The notes beneath the pieces are model-generated. The model was not told the origin of the DNA and did no database searches. It saw only the letters and a program-made list of their open reading frames with translations. A DNA stretch of 64,000 nt from Mayamaea pseudoterrestris (lineage: Eukaryota; Bacillariophyta; Bacillariophyceae; Sellaphorales; Sellaphoraceae): assembly GCA_027923505.1 (NCBI GenBank), contig BROI01000010.1, positions 62,001-126,000 of the forward strand, read 5' to 3'. Made by a program: the position numbers and the translations under genes. Numbering within the stretch: the stretch's first letter is position 1; the number at the start of each line of letters is the position of its first letter. Of this stretch, positions 27,042-39,000 are shown piece by piece.

Positions 27042-27350
27042 AGTACGAACTGATGGTACTCGGTGATAACCAATCAGTCATCACGCAGTGTACAGTGCCT
27101 ACATCCACACTCACCCAGCGCCACAATGCCGTATCCCCAGTGTGTAGCAGCTGGAATTATTCGCCAAGATTGCGGGCAAGGAAAACGCTTCCGACGCGCA
27201 CCAAACCAACTACCCACATCACGATGGCTCTACAAAATTATTTGGCTGGCGAAACCTTGATCCTGGAGAACTCGAATTTTACCTTGCTGACCCGCCACTG
27301 CCTCAAGGGGAGCGACTCCAGGGGAGCTCATTGAGCCGGAAACAAGGGAG
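27042..27350 (+). pseudogene. Copia RNase H C-terminal remnant
   Basis: This matches the RNase H end of the larger Copia element (around 47290-47610, opposite strand). Recognisable pieces are the LGDNQSVITQC-like stretch and the text leading to a purine-rich tract (AACAAGGGAG) directly before the LTR start. It is a broken fossil. It begins abruptly against Satellite D at 27041/27042. Confidence 0.8.
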
Positions 27351-27718
27351 TGTCAAAAGATCAGTCAGTCGAGCGAAGAAAGATAGTACTCGAACTTGGG
27401 TTGCGGTACCAGAAAAGATAACTACTCACAACTACATCATTGAGATATTGCATGTGTGCCAGCCGCAGGCACAATTAAACAAGATAAGTATTCACTATTG
27501 TGAATGGTCTTGAAAGAGCCATCTGATCAATCACTCCTTCTTAACCAATCGTAATTCATCTCACTTTCTAGAGAACTGCTTAATCAACTAGCGTTTTGTA
27601 GGATAAGACCCCTGTAGGATAAACCAAGGTAAAGGACTGATCATCCCGCTCACTTGGAAACCAACTACAGAGGGTGAGGAATCGTTGCAGCCGTACGAAC
27701 TGGAACTGCATCGTGTCA
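27351..27718 (+). repeat. 3' LTR (368 bp) of the satellite-bearing Copia element
   Basis: It starts TGTCAAAAGATC after a polypurine tract and ends CATCGTGTCA, giving TG...CA ends. Most of its length matches the LTRs at 46911-47287 and 53588-53944 (reverse complement), but the first roughly 40 bases differ from those copies. The next base is the right copy of the CTACC target duplication, then Satellite C. Confidence 0.85.
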
Positions 27719-30700
27719 CTACCCTAGCAGTGGCAAACATCAGATCCCCACAATCTCATTGTAAACTGGCTTGGGGCATGATCCTAGGTCACAAATGGAT
27801 ATTGTATAGTGCATTCACTTTGTGCATTTGCCTCCTGCATGTTGCCTGCATCCAGATCCGCAGAAGTTGCTGGTATGTACTACCCAACTGCCCAACACCA
27901 ACCTAGCAGTGGCAAACATGAAGTGCCCACACACTCTATGCGTACAGCCACTGTGCATGATCCAAAGGCACAAGACATACCTCCTTGGTGAATTTGTTTT
28001 GCGCATCAGCCTCCTGCTTGCCTTTTGCCTTCAGGTCAGCAGCTTCAGTTAGCAGGTACTATGTGACTGCCTACCCTAGCAGTGGCAAACATCAGATCCC
28101 CACAATCTCTTTGTAAACTGGCTTGGGGCATGATCCAAGGTCACAAATGGATATTGTATAGTGCATTCACTTTGTGCATTTGCCTCCTGCATGTTGCCTG
28201 CTTCCAGATCCGCAGAAGTTGCTGGTATGTACTACCTAACTGCCAAACACCAGCCTAGCAGTGGCAAACATGAAGTGCCCACACACTCTATGCGTACAGC
28301 CACTGTGCATGGTCTGAGGGCACAAGACTTACCTCCTTGGTGAATTTGTTTTGCGCATCAGCCTCCTGCTTGCCTTTTGCCTTCAGGTCAGCAGCTTCAG
28401 TTAGCAGGTACTATGTGACTGCCTACCCTAGCAGTGGCAAAAATCAGATTCCCACAATCTCTTTGTAAACTGGCTTGGTGCATGATCCAAGGTCAATTTG
28501 TGCATTTGCCTCCTGCATGTTCCCTGCTTCCAGATCCGCAGTACTACCCAACTGCCGAACACCAACCTAGCAGTGGCAAACATGAAGTGCCCACACACTC
28601 TATGCGTACAGCCACTGTGCATGATCCGAGGGCACAAGACATACCTCCTTGGTGAATTTGTTTTGAGCATCAGCCTCCTGCTTGCCTTTTGACTTAAGGT
28701 CAGCAGCTTCAGTTAGCAGGTACTATGTGACTGCCTACCCTAGCAGTGGCAAACATCAGATCCCCACAATCTCATTGTAAACTGGCTTGGGGCATGATCC
28801 AAGGTCACAAATGGATATTGTATAGTGCATTCACTTTGTGCATTTGCCTCCTGCATGTTGCCTGCTTCCAGATCCGCAGAAGTTGCTGGTATGTACTACC
28901 CAACTGCCGAACACCAACCTAGCAGTGGCAAACATGAAGTGCCCACACACTCTATGCGTACAGCCACTGTGCATGATCCGCGGGCACAAGACATACCTCC
29001 TTGGTGAATTTGTTTTGCGTATCAGCCTCCTGCTTGCCTTTTGCCTTCAGGTCAGCAGCTTCAGTGAGCAGGTACTATGTGACTGCCTATCCTAGCAGTG
29101 GCAAACATCAGATCCCCACAATCTCTTTGTAAACTGGCTTGGGGCATGATCCAAGGTCACAAATGGATATTGTATAGTGCATTCACTTTGTGCATTGGCC
29201 TCCTGCATGTTGCCTGCTTCCAGATCCGCAGAAGTTGCTGGTATGTACTACCCAACTGCCGAACACCAACCTAGCAGTGGCAAACATGAAGTGCCCACAC
29301 CTACACACTCTATGCGTACAGCCACTGTGCATGATCCGAGGGCACAAGACATACCTCCTTGGTGAATTAGGTTTGCGCATCAGCCTCCTGCTTGCCTTTT
29401 GCCTTCAGGTCAGCAGATTCAGTTAGCAGGTACTATGTGACTGCCTACCCTAGCAGTGGCAAACATCAGATCCCCACAATCTCTTTGTTAAATGGCTTGG
29501 GGCATGATCCAAGGTCACAAATGGATATTGTATAGTGCATTCACTTTGTGCATTTGCCTCCTGCATGTTGTCAGCTTCCAGATCCGCAGAAGCTGCTGGT
29601 ATGTACTACCCAACTGCCGAACACCAACCTAGAAGTGGCACACATGAAGTGCCCACACACTCTATGCGTACAGCCACTGTGCATGATCAGAGGGCACAAG
29701 ACATACCTTCTTGGTCAATTTGTTTTGCGCATCAGCCTCCTGCTTGCCGTTTGCCTTCAGGTCAGCAGCTTCAGTTAGCAGGTACTATGTGACTGCCTAC
29801 CCTAGCAGTGGCAAACATCAGATCCCCACAATCTCTTTGTAAACTGGCTTGGGGCATGATCCAAGGTCACAAATGGATATTGTATAGTGCATTCACTTTG
29901 TGCATTTGCCTCCTGCATGTTGCCTGCTTCCAGATCCGCAGAAGTTGCTGGTATGTACTACCCAACTGCCGAACACCAACCTAGCAGTGGCAAACATGAA
30001 GTGCCCACACACTCTATGCGTACAGCCACTGTGCATGATCCGAGGGCACAAGACATACCTCCTTGGTGAATTTGTTTTGCGCATCAGCCTCCTGCTTGCC
30101 TTTTGCCTTCAGGTCAGCAGCTTCAGTTAGCAGGTACTATGTGACTGCCTACCCTAGCATTGGCAAACATCAGATCCCCACAATCTCTTTGTTAAATGGC
30201 TTGGGGCATGATCCAAGGTCACAAATGGATATCGTATAGTGCATTCACTTTGTGCATTTGCCTCCTGCATGTTGCCTGCTTCCAGATCCGCAGAAGTTGC
30301 TGGTATGTACTACCCAACTGCCGAACACCAACCTAGAAGTGGCAAACATGAAGTGCCCACACACTCTATGCGTACAGCCACTGTGCATGATCAGAGGGCA
30401 CAAGACATACCTCCTTGGTGAATTTGTTTTGCGCATCAGCCTCCTGCTTGCCTTTTGCCTTCATGTCAGCAGCTTCAGTTAGCAGGTACTATGTGACTGC
30501 CTACCCTAGCAGTGGCAAACATCAGATCCCCACAATCTCTTTGTAAACTGGCTTGGGGCATGATCCAAGGTCACAAATGGATATTGTATAGTGCATTCAC
30601 TTTGTGCATTTGCCTCCTGCATCTTGCCTGCTTCCAGATCCGCAGAAGTTGCTGGTATGTACTACCCAACTGCCAAACACCAACCTAGCAGTGGCAAACA

Positions 30701-31654
30701 TGAAGTGCCCACACACTCTATGCGTACAGCCACTGTGCATGATCCGCGGGCACAAGACATACCTCCTTGGTGAATTTGTTTTGCGCATCAGCCTCCTGCT
30801 TGCCTTTTGCCTTCATGTCAGCAGCTTCAGTTAGCAGGTACTATGTGACTGCCTACCCTAGCAGTGGCAAACATCAGATCCCCACAATCTCTTTGTAAAC
30901 TGGCTTGGGGCATGATCCAAGGTCACAAATGGATAATGTATAGTGCATTCATTTTGTGCATTTGCCTCCTGCATGTTGCCTGCTTCCAGATCCGAAGAAG
31001 TTGCTGGTATGTACTACCCAACTGCCAAACACCAACCTAGCAGTGGCAAACATGAAGTGCCCACACACTCTATGCGTACAGCCACTGTGCATGATCTGAG
31101 GGCACAAGACATACCTCCTTGGTGAATTTGTTTTGCGCATCAGCCTCCTGCTTGCCTTTTGCCTTCAGGTCAGCAGCTTCAGTTAGCAGGTACTATGTGA
31201 CTGCCTATCCTAGCAGTGGCAAACATCAGATCCCCACAATCTCTTTGTAAACTGGCTTGGGGCATGATCCAAGGTCACAAATGGATATTGTATAGTGCAT
31301 TCACTTTGTGCACTTGCCTCCTGCATGTTGCCTGCTTCAGATCCTAAGTTTGCGGTATCCCCGAACACCACCCTTGCGGTGGCAGACATAGCCCACACCC
31401 TATCACGCTACCCGCATGATCGAGCCAGCAACCTCCTTGGTGAATTTGTTTTCGCATCACCTCCTGCTTGCCTTTTGCCTTCAGGTCAGCAGCTTCGGTT
31501 AGCAGGTACTATGTGACCCCTACAGTGGCAAACATCAGATATCTTTGTAACTGCTGGGGCATGATCCAAGGTCACAAAGGATATTGTATAGTGCCTTTGC
31601 TGCATTTGCTTCCTGCTTGTTGCCTGCTTCCGATCAGCAGAAGTTGCTTAGTAC
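27719..31654. repeat. Satellite C, block 2 (about 11 copies, variable)
   Basis: 352-bp units resume in phase after the Copia element. Copies differ from one another: CTGCATCCAG in the first, TACCTAACTGCC in the second, a shortened unit near 28540, ACACCTACACAC near 29298, and GTTAAATGGC near 29487 and 30190. The first four units echo the order of variants in 23590-24900. The final unit or so (about 31310-31654) is strikingly degraded, with many small deletions, right up to the LINE. No gene is seen. Confidence 0.95.
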
Positions 31655-31698
31655 TCAGTCCATCGACAGCAAAACAGTCCGACACCGCCATTGTAACA

Positions 31699-32412
31699 AT
31701 GAACGACGTGGAAGCAGTCATTAAGAAAATCAGAGTTCAGATGCGCCAAGAAATGAAAGACGCAGTTACTACAGCAACCTCCGCGCTCCACGTGCGTTTG
31801 GAAAGCCAAGAAAAACAATCGGCACGTCGCGACATCGAATTACAGACGCAACGCAGCGAGTCACACCAACAGTTCGAACAAATCATGCGAGCAATTCAAC
31901 AAATGCAACAGCCACCAGCGCAGTATCATTATCCCACGGAACCACAACAATATGCGCCATACCAGGCGCCACACCACGTTCAGCAATATCAGCACGTGCA
32001 CCAGCAGCAAAACCAACAACACGCAAATGAAGCACTTCCACGTCTTCTTACCCATCCTCACGAACAGTTGCTGCTCGTACAACACGATGCCACACCCCCG
32101 ATCGAAAATATTGACGAAAATCCGGCGCACGCTATTACACAAACGCAAAACGAGACGCAAAACGACACAAGCATGGGCGAGACGTTGACCGACGACACGT
32201 TTGAATCTGTTGTAGACTTTGGAGACGTTTCCCATCCTGACAGCTTCGACAATCGCATGAACGATGAAAGTATCATAGAGGAGAGAGAGGACGACGATTC
32301 ACTCGACGATGCACACGGCGGTGGCGATTTAAACAGCAAGGGCGACAGCACTCACTTAAGTAACTATCCAAACCCCCATGGCCATCAGTCCCATGCGGGG
32401 TCACGGTCATAA
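31699..32412 (+). CDS. LINE ORF1 protein (237 aa), coiled coil plus low-complexity tail
   Basis: I chose the ATG at 31699 because the frame upstream runs into Satellite C. Residues of about 1-70 (starting MNDVEAVIKKIR) look like a charged amphipathic helix or coiled coil. About 75-115 are rich in Q, P, H and Y. The C-terminal third is acidic (EEREDDDSLDD) and ends with a short G/H/S tail. No CCHC knuckle or RRM is seen, which many LINE ORF1 proteins have, so its RNA-binding role is inferred from position only. ORF1 proteins usually trimerise and package the element RNA. The stop at 32410-32412 lies 49 bases inside the open ORF2 frame, which is minus one relative to ORF1. Confidence 0.8.
   Translation: MNDVEAVIKKIRVQMRQEMKDAVTTATSALHVRLESQEKQSARRDIELQTQRSESHQQFEQIMRAIQQMQQPPAQYHYPTEPQQYAPYQAPHHVQQYQHVHQQQNQQHANEALPRLLTHPHEQLLLVQHDATPPIENIDENPAHAITQTQNETQNDTSMGETLTDDTFESVVDFGDVSHPDSFDNRMNDESIIEEREDDDSLDDAHGGGDLNSKGDSTHLSNYPNPHGHQSHAGSRS
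32370..32376 (+). promoter_or_regulatory. Candidate minus-one slippery heptamer AAACCCC in the ORF1/ORF2 overlap
   Basis: In the ORF1 frame the codons read CCA AAC CCC, so the heptamer A AAC CCC has the X XXY YYZ geometry. Slipping back one base gives AAA CCC CCA in the open ORF2 frame. It lies inside the 49-bp overlap (32364-32412). Known eukaryotic sites usually have A or U in the second triplet, so a C triplet is atypical. This is an inference from geometry; termination and re-initiation is an alternative. Confidence 0.35.
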
Positions 32413-33005
32413 GTCTCACAGGCTTATCTCCACGAACTTTACTACAGCCATCGACACCAAACATCACGACTATCAAACCAAATAACAACACGACAGATTC
32501 TTCCACGAATATACAACACGACAACAAAACCATCAAAACAAATCAACAAGACAACAACACGACCAATTCATCTCAAACTACCCCACAAAATAACATCACG
32601 AAATCAACAACGACCAACGACGTCACTACCCGCCATCAACAAACCAACACGATCGATCATTTACCGACTCGACATACGCCGGCAACAACCGCCATTGCCA
32701 GAAATCCGTATCTCCAATCGCCTCAAGTCATACAGAGCGTCATAAGACGCGGCCAAGCCGCTATCACCAACTGGTTCCAACGACGACGCCAGCCGTCGGC
32801 GCAAGGTCAAGTCCCCCAAGTACCTGCGTACCTCAAACACCGTCAGCTGTCAACGCATGGTGAACCCCCTCAAGTGCCTGTGTCCCCGACCAGCCCTGGA
32901 AAAAATTTATCCCGTCAAAAATGCAGCGGAAGCTATGCCCAAATTTTAGCAGCAAAAGTCCCAGCTCAAGACCAAGCAAAGATCCAAGTAACATTTCCTT
33001 CCAGA

Positions 33006-36000
33006 ATGACCACTGCGTCCATCCAACAGTCTCCACACCAAGTTCCACCAGCACTACACAACCGTATTAAACACAACACACGCCAAGTCATCAACCAAGC
33101 AACAATCCAAGCGGAAAATCAGCCAGTTTCAGCGACACATGCTCCATTTCAAGCCAGCACAAGCAAATCCAACCAAGTTCACGTACCTCTGACGCAGCAA
33201 CACTTATCAGCACATCATATCACGTCTATCAACTGTCCATTTGGCGATTCTATCCACGAGACAAAGGGTGCGTCGACAAGAGTGTACTTTCAAAACGTCA
33301 ACGGCCTAGGACAAGACCAACACAAGTGGCCGCTAGTAATCGACGCCATGCAATCACTGGAGTGCGACATAGTAGGCATTGCAGAAACAAACGTAACCTG
33401 GACAAAAGCACTTCATGCTCAGGCAAAACTGGACTTGGCACGCGCTGTCGGCCAATCATATTTCGTTTCCTCAAGCAGTCGCATGAAACCACTCAGCGGC
33501 ACATACCAACCGGGCGGCACCGCACTAGGGATTCTTTCCAAATGGCAGAGCAGATGCACACGTACAAGCAGAGACTCACACGGGATGGGCAGATGGAGTA
33601 ACGCATTTATCCAAGGAAAACACTCTACTGGCATTAATATATTCACGGTCTATCGAGTCAACGACAGCTCAAACAATGGAATTATGACAGCATGGTCACA
33701 GCAACACATGCTACTCACTGAGGTAAAACGATCCAGTGAGAATCCGCGCACGGCCGTCCTACATGATCTAGGAAATGAACTTTCCAAATCTACAAACTCG
33801 GGACACGGAGTCATAGTCATGATGGACGCAAATGAACCATTTTTAAAACCAAACGGATCTCCATCTCTTCTCGCTGAGTGGGCACGCCGCCATGGCCTCA
33901 TCGACGCGCATGAAGCTATGTATCCAGGGGCAAGAGACACAGCCACGTACAATCGCGGCAGCAAGAAAATTGACTATATATTTGTGAGTAATGACCTGCG
34001 TCCTCACATCGTTAAGGCTGGAATGACGGCTTTTCACGACGTACTGATCAGCGATCACAGGGGACTCTTCGTCGACATGGCACTATCTGAATATCTCCGA
34101 GGTGACCCGGCGCACGATGAAGCAATTCCCACTCGCCTATTACAAAGCACTCGACCATCAGACGTACGAAAATATCAGCTGACCCTTTATAAAACGCTAC
34201 AAGACACCAATATTCCTGCGAGACTGGAAGAATTGCTGGCATCGGACGAGCTTTCACCTACACAATGGCAAGCACTTGAAACAATTGACGACGAACTCAC
34301 AAATGCCATAATAGCAGCAGAGGCAACTTTAAAACGCAAAACACACTCATTCTCAATGGCACTAGTTCAGGCAAACTTGCTCTGGCTCATTTGGCGCACA
34401 CAGCTCACTGCAATCCGAACTGGACGCGACATGAAGCAACAAATTACATCATGGATCGAGCGTCTACAACATCCTTTGCGCGCTGACGAGGTCACCTCGG
34501 CAACAAAAACTACTGCTCAGACGCAATTGCGCCTCGCGCAAAAACAGTTGCGACAAGTAAAGCGCAATGCACGCGAACTGAGACAAAAATATCTGCAGGA
34601 ACGAGCCGACGCAGCGGCCATCACTGGCACAGGCACTCCTGAACAAATACTGCGCGCTATCCAACATGCGGAAGCTTGCAAAGCAACATTCCAAATCATC
34701 GGCCGCACGTTCAAAGCACAGCAACGGTCTAAATTAACACACATACTGATTCCAAAAGGAATGTCACCAGCTGATTATCCGTACGATCCGGCCTCAGTCA
34801 TGGAGTGGGAGAGCATATACGACGACGATCTCATCCAGGAATACTTAAAAGCGCGCAACATGAATCATTTTGCACAAGCACATGGAACACCCTTTACGGT
34901 AAACCCACTTCACTCCGCTCTCGGTGCAGCGGCTGATACCCGGTCAGCTCAACAAATACTACTCGGCATTCTCCCAGAAGAGCTCCAGCAGTTGCCTCGC
35001 GAAGTATTGGACATTCTCAGCGAATGTAGACGCAAACTCCCTTCCCGCACATGGAATTATACAACAGACGACTATCAGAACGGAATCAAACATTGGCGCG
35101 AGTCCACAGCTACCTACGGCCACCGTCACCTTGGCACCTACAAGGCACTGTTCGCACCAGACGGCCAGCCTTTGCTAGATAAGGATGAAATGACACTCGG
35201 TCAGCACATTGCCGGTACACTACTCCAAGTAATGAATCTCGCCATTACCGCGGGTAGACCGTTACGGCGCTGGAAAAACGCTCTCAATGTCATTTTGGAA
35301 AAAATACCCGGTAAACCTTTCTTGCATAAACTGCGCATTATACACCTATTCGATGCGGAATACCAACTTTTCCTCAAGGAACTTGCATGGTCCACCAACC
35401 GTATGGCTGAAACACGGGGGCTGCTTGGCAATAAACAATACGGTTCAAGGGTTGGACTGAGCTCGGAGCGCCTTCTGCTCGCTACCTCCCTCACGCATGA
35501 TTACATCAACTCAGTTCGCCTTAACGCTGGATTGGCAAACCACGACGCGCAAGCATGCTACGATCGCATGGTTCCACGCATGATTGCTCTAGTGAATCAA
35601 ACCTTTGGTTGCCCACCAGCCGCCGTTACTCTACATGCAGACGCATTGGAAAACATGAAATACACCATTAAAACTCCAGCCGGCGTCAGTTCTACCTCGG
35701 CATACTCCAGCACATCCTCTCACGCCCTGTACGGAATTGGCCAAGGCACCGGTGATGGACCAACACAGTGGGCACTCATTTCAGTCATTCTTGGCAACAT
35801 ACTCGAACGACAAGGCCAAGGCCTAACCATGACGGATCCTGCACGCACAGAAATAGTGCGACGCATCCTACAAATGTTTGTCGACGATGGTGATACATTT
35901 ACTAGTGGGACAACACGCGATACTACAGTACCAGAACTACTTGAATTGTTGCGCTCTGACGCGCAACTATGGACAAACTTATTAAATGCGTCAGGTGGTC

Positions 36001-39000
36001 GGCTAGAATTAAGCAAATGCTTCTTCGCAATTGCTGCATGGTCATTCGACGATTGGGGCATTGCTACGCCTCTGCCAGCAACAGCTCTCAGTGGTGAGAC
36101 CTCCATCAACCAAGGAGGCAAGTCAACGGCTGTTCCTCTACAAGATTGTACCAAAGGATACAAAACACTAGGTCAATACCAGGCTATAGTAGGAGAACCA
36201 GTCGAAGAATCAGAGCGTCTGCAGAAAAAGGTTGCGGACAATATCGCACGATTATATAATTGCGGTCTCACTCGCGATCAGACACATACAGTGCTGCGCC
36301 AAGTCCTCATGCCAGGCTTAACCTACGGTCTCGGAACGTCTCCGCTCTCTCAAAAATCACTTCAATCACTCCAAAAATCAGCTATACACGCCTTTCTCCC
36401 GACACTTGGTGTAAATCGCCACATGCCACGCGAAATCGTATATGGACCACGCGCATTTGGCGGTCTAGGCATCCCAGACCTACCCACTGAAGCAGGAGTA
36501 GCTTCTATTCAACTAACGCTCCAACATCTGCGCGATCCCACATCAGACGAGGGTAACATGTTACGCATCTGCCTCCGTCAGCGCCAGCTTGAATCAGGCA
36601 TCCAGGCACCTCTCCTCGAAAAACCAACAAGCAGTGTGCCATACCTTGCCGCAGGCTGGGTACCACGCTTGCGTCAATTTCTTTCAGCACACGATCTTAC
36701 AATTTGGATACCATCAGAGCCGCACGGCATCCTCCTTCGCGATAATGACATATTCCTCATGGACAGATTCCGCTCTTATACCGACGACGCAACACTCCTT
36801 TCCCGGCTAAACGCATGTCGCCTTTTTCTCCGCATACAACGGCTGTCTGAGATCACTACTGCAGACGGCATGAGCTTTGACACAAACGTACTTAGCATCA
36901 CTCCACAGCGATATCCCAGCTATCTTGAATGGCCACAACAAGCACTCCCTGGCGCAAACGCCTGGAAACTTTTTCGCAAACATCTGATCAAAGCATTTGG
37001 CAAAAGCGGCATGCTATCTTCAGGAACAGCACTTCAAGTCCCTCTCGAGCATTGGAACGTTCCCATTGAGGACATGGACCTGGCATGGCGAACCGCAATA
37101 CACCCAGTCACACGAATTCTGTATCGCAAGCAAGAAAACGGTTGGACTGCACACGCGCACAAACACTCCGCCCGACAAGGCCGTCGTCGCACTCGACAGA
37201 CACAGATTCTCTGGGTATATCCTACTAGCTCAAACAGCCATACCACTACATTACCTATTGGGTGCATTCCTACTAGTGTGGAGTACCTCCATGACGACTT
37301 TTGCATTGTCAAGCCACGTCATCATTTGCATCCAGTAGTGAATCAGATTAGAGCCTCCCTTGATTTTCAGTCATATCTGCAAGCACTGGGAGAGAACGCT
37401 TGGGATCATCCGCTCTTGTTTTATACAAAAGTATTCATTCCGGATAGTGAGCTATCAGCGCTGCTCCGCGCAGAAACGGAATTTCTCCACTGTTCTGACG
37501 GTGGCGCCAAGGATGGATACGGATCCTTTGGATGGGCACTCGCCGTCAAGAAAACTCAGACAATTATTGCGCAGGGTCAAGGCCCAGCATACGGTGACTG
37601 CGAGCACATGCACTCTTTTCGTTCTGAAGCGTTTGGTGGTACCTCAGCGGCTCAATTCATGACACATGCACTCACATATTTTAATATTGCTCTCGAGGAA
37701 CGTGTCTTTAGCTGGACATGGCTATGTGACAATAGTGGCCTCATCAAGCGCCTCACAAGCCTACAGAATCCCATGACAACAACCGCACTTCACACTCGTT
37801 CAGACGCAGACATTTGTGTAGCACTTGACGCAGCCACTACTGAAATCCCAAACCGACAATTTCAGCACGTAAAGGGTCACCAAGATTCCAAAAACAGCCA
37901 ACTCACCTTTGAGGAATCCCTCAACGTCACTGCCGATCGCCTCGCTACAGAATTCTACATGACCAAGATAGCACCCCCTTATGCAGCAGGCGATTATAAG
38001 TACTTGCAACGCTTTGAAACAGTTCCGCCAATGCCCTACTGTGGCGCTCAGCTCATCAACGTTCACAATCCTAAAGCACCACGGTACATCACATCACAAC
38101 TTGGCCGTACCATTCGCGACGCCGCCCTTACTCCAGACATGAGGGCATACATGATTCGCAAATACCACGGATGGACAGAGCAGACCCCAGAGCAGATTAA
38201 TTGGCTGGCATACAGCAAAGCCCAAGCTGCTATTCCGTGGACGCATTACACACAGATTGTCAAACTGGCAAACAACTGGGCAGATACCGGCTATCGCCAC
38301 AAAATCTTTGACAAACAAGCACCAGATCAATGTGCACACTGCGGCATCATTGAGGATTCCTTCCATATTCTACATTGTCACATGCACAGCACGCTTAAAA
38401 TCTCGTACCTCCGGCAACTTCATAAGATGTTTGAGACACACCGCATATGCCCCCACATCCAATCAGCCATTACAAACTCATTACGTGGCAAGCTAGGCCT
38501 AGACCTGGAACCAGCCTTGTGGCACGATGAACCCTTGGCAGCTGCAGTGAAAGAACAAGAAGGCATTGGGTGGACACGCTTCATCCTTGGGCACACCAGT
38601 AATCGTTGGATGCACCTGCAGGCTACTCACGAAGCCACTCTGCCACCCCTAAAACATCCGGTCAAAGCTGAAACATGGATCATTGCCATGATACGTCTTG
38701 GCTGGTGGTACACCCGCGAGGCCTGGCATCAGCGCAACAAATTCATCCACGAGAGTACTAACGCCGAAGATTCTCTTGCCCATACAATCCTCTTGGCCCA
38801 GGTAGAACGCGCCTACGCGTCCAAACACACACTACCACGCTTAAGCCAGCAGTACTTCTCGACTCCCCTGGAAGTAAAACAAACAGAACATTCCAAAGAA
38901 CTCCGGGAATGGCTCACATACGTGGGCCGCCTCCTGCGCCATGAAAAACAACACTCTGCAAACCGTCAGAAAAAAGGTCTTCGAGACATCCGCTCCTTTT

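Larger units (their letters stand above)
24907..27718 (+). mobile_element. Copia LTR element fossil with a satellite array as its interior
   Basis: The left edge is an LTR start (TGTCACAATGACG) placed in Satellite C. The right edge is an LTR end (CATCGTGTCA) followed by Satellite C. The flanking CTACC is present on both sides and occurs once in the uninterrupted satellite, so it is a 5-bp target-site duplication as expected for Copia. Only part of the 5' LTR, the end of the RNase H region and the 3' LTR remain. The middle, about 1.9 kb, is Satellite D. The element is broken and has lost most of its coding part. The two LTRs differ in their first 60 bases or so, so a recombinant origin is possible. 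Confidence 0.8.

Noticed and set aside
20081-31650. Common origin of Satellites A and C
   Set aside because: Short shared words (GCCTCC, TGGCA, GGGGCATG) and equal period are suggestive, but by eye I could not extend them into a convincing alignment.
31468-31698. Extension of LINE ORF1 upstream into the satellite
   Set aside because: The upstream part is degraded Satellite C and starts at a TTG. The ATG at 31699 lies just inside the element.
32874-33005. GTG at 32874 as the ORF2 start
   Set aside because: GTG starts are not expected in a nuclear eukaryotic element. The frame is open further upstream, so entry from ORF1 or the ATG at 33006 is more likely.
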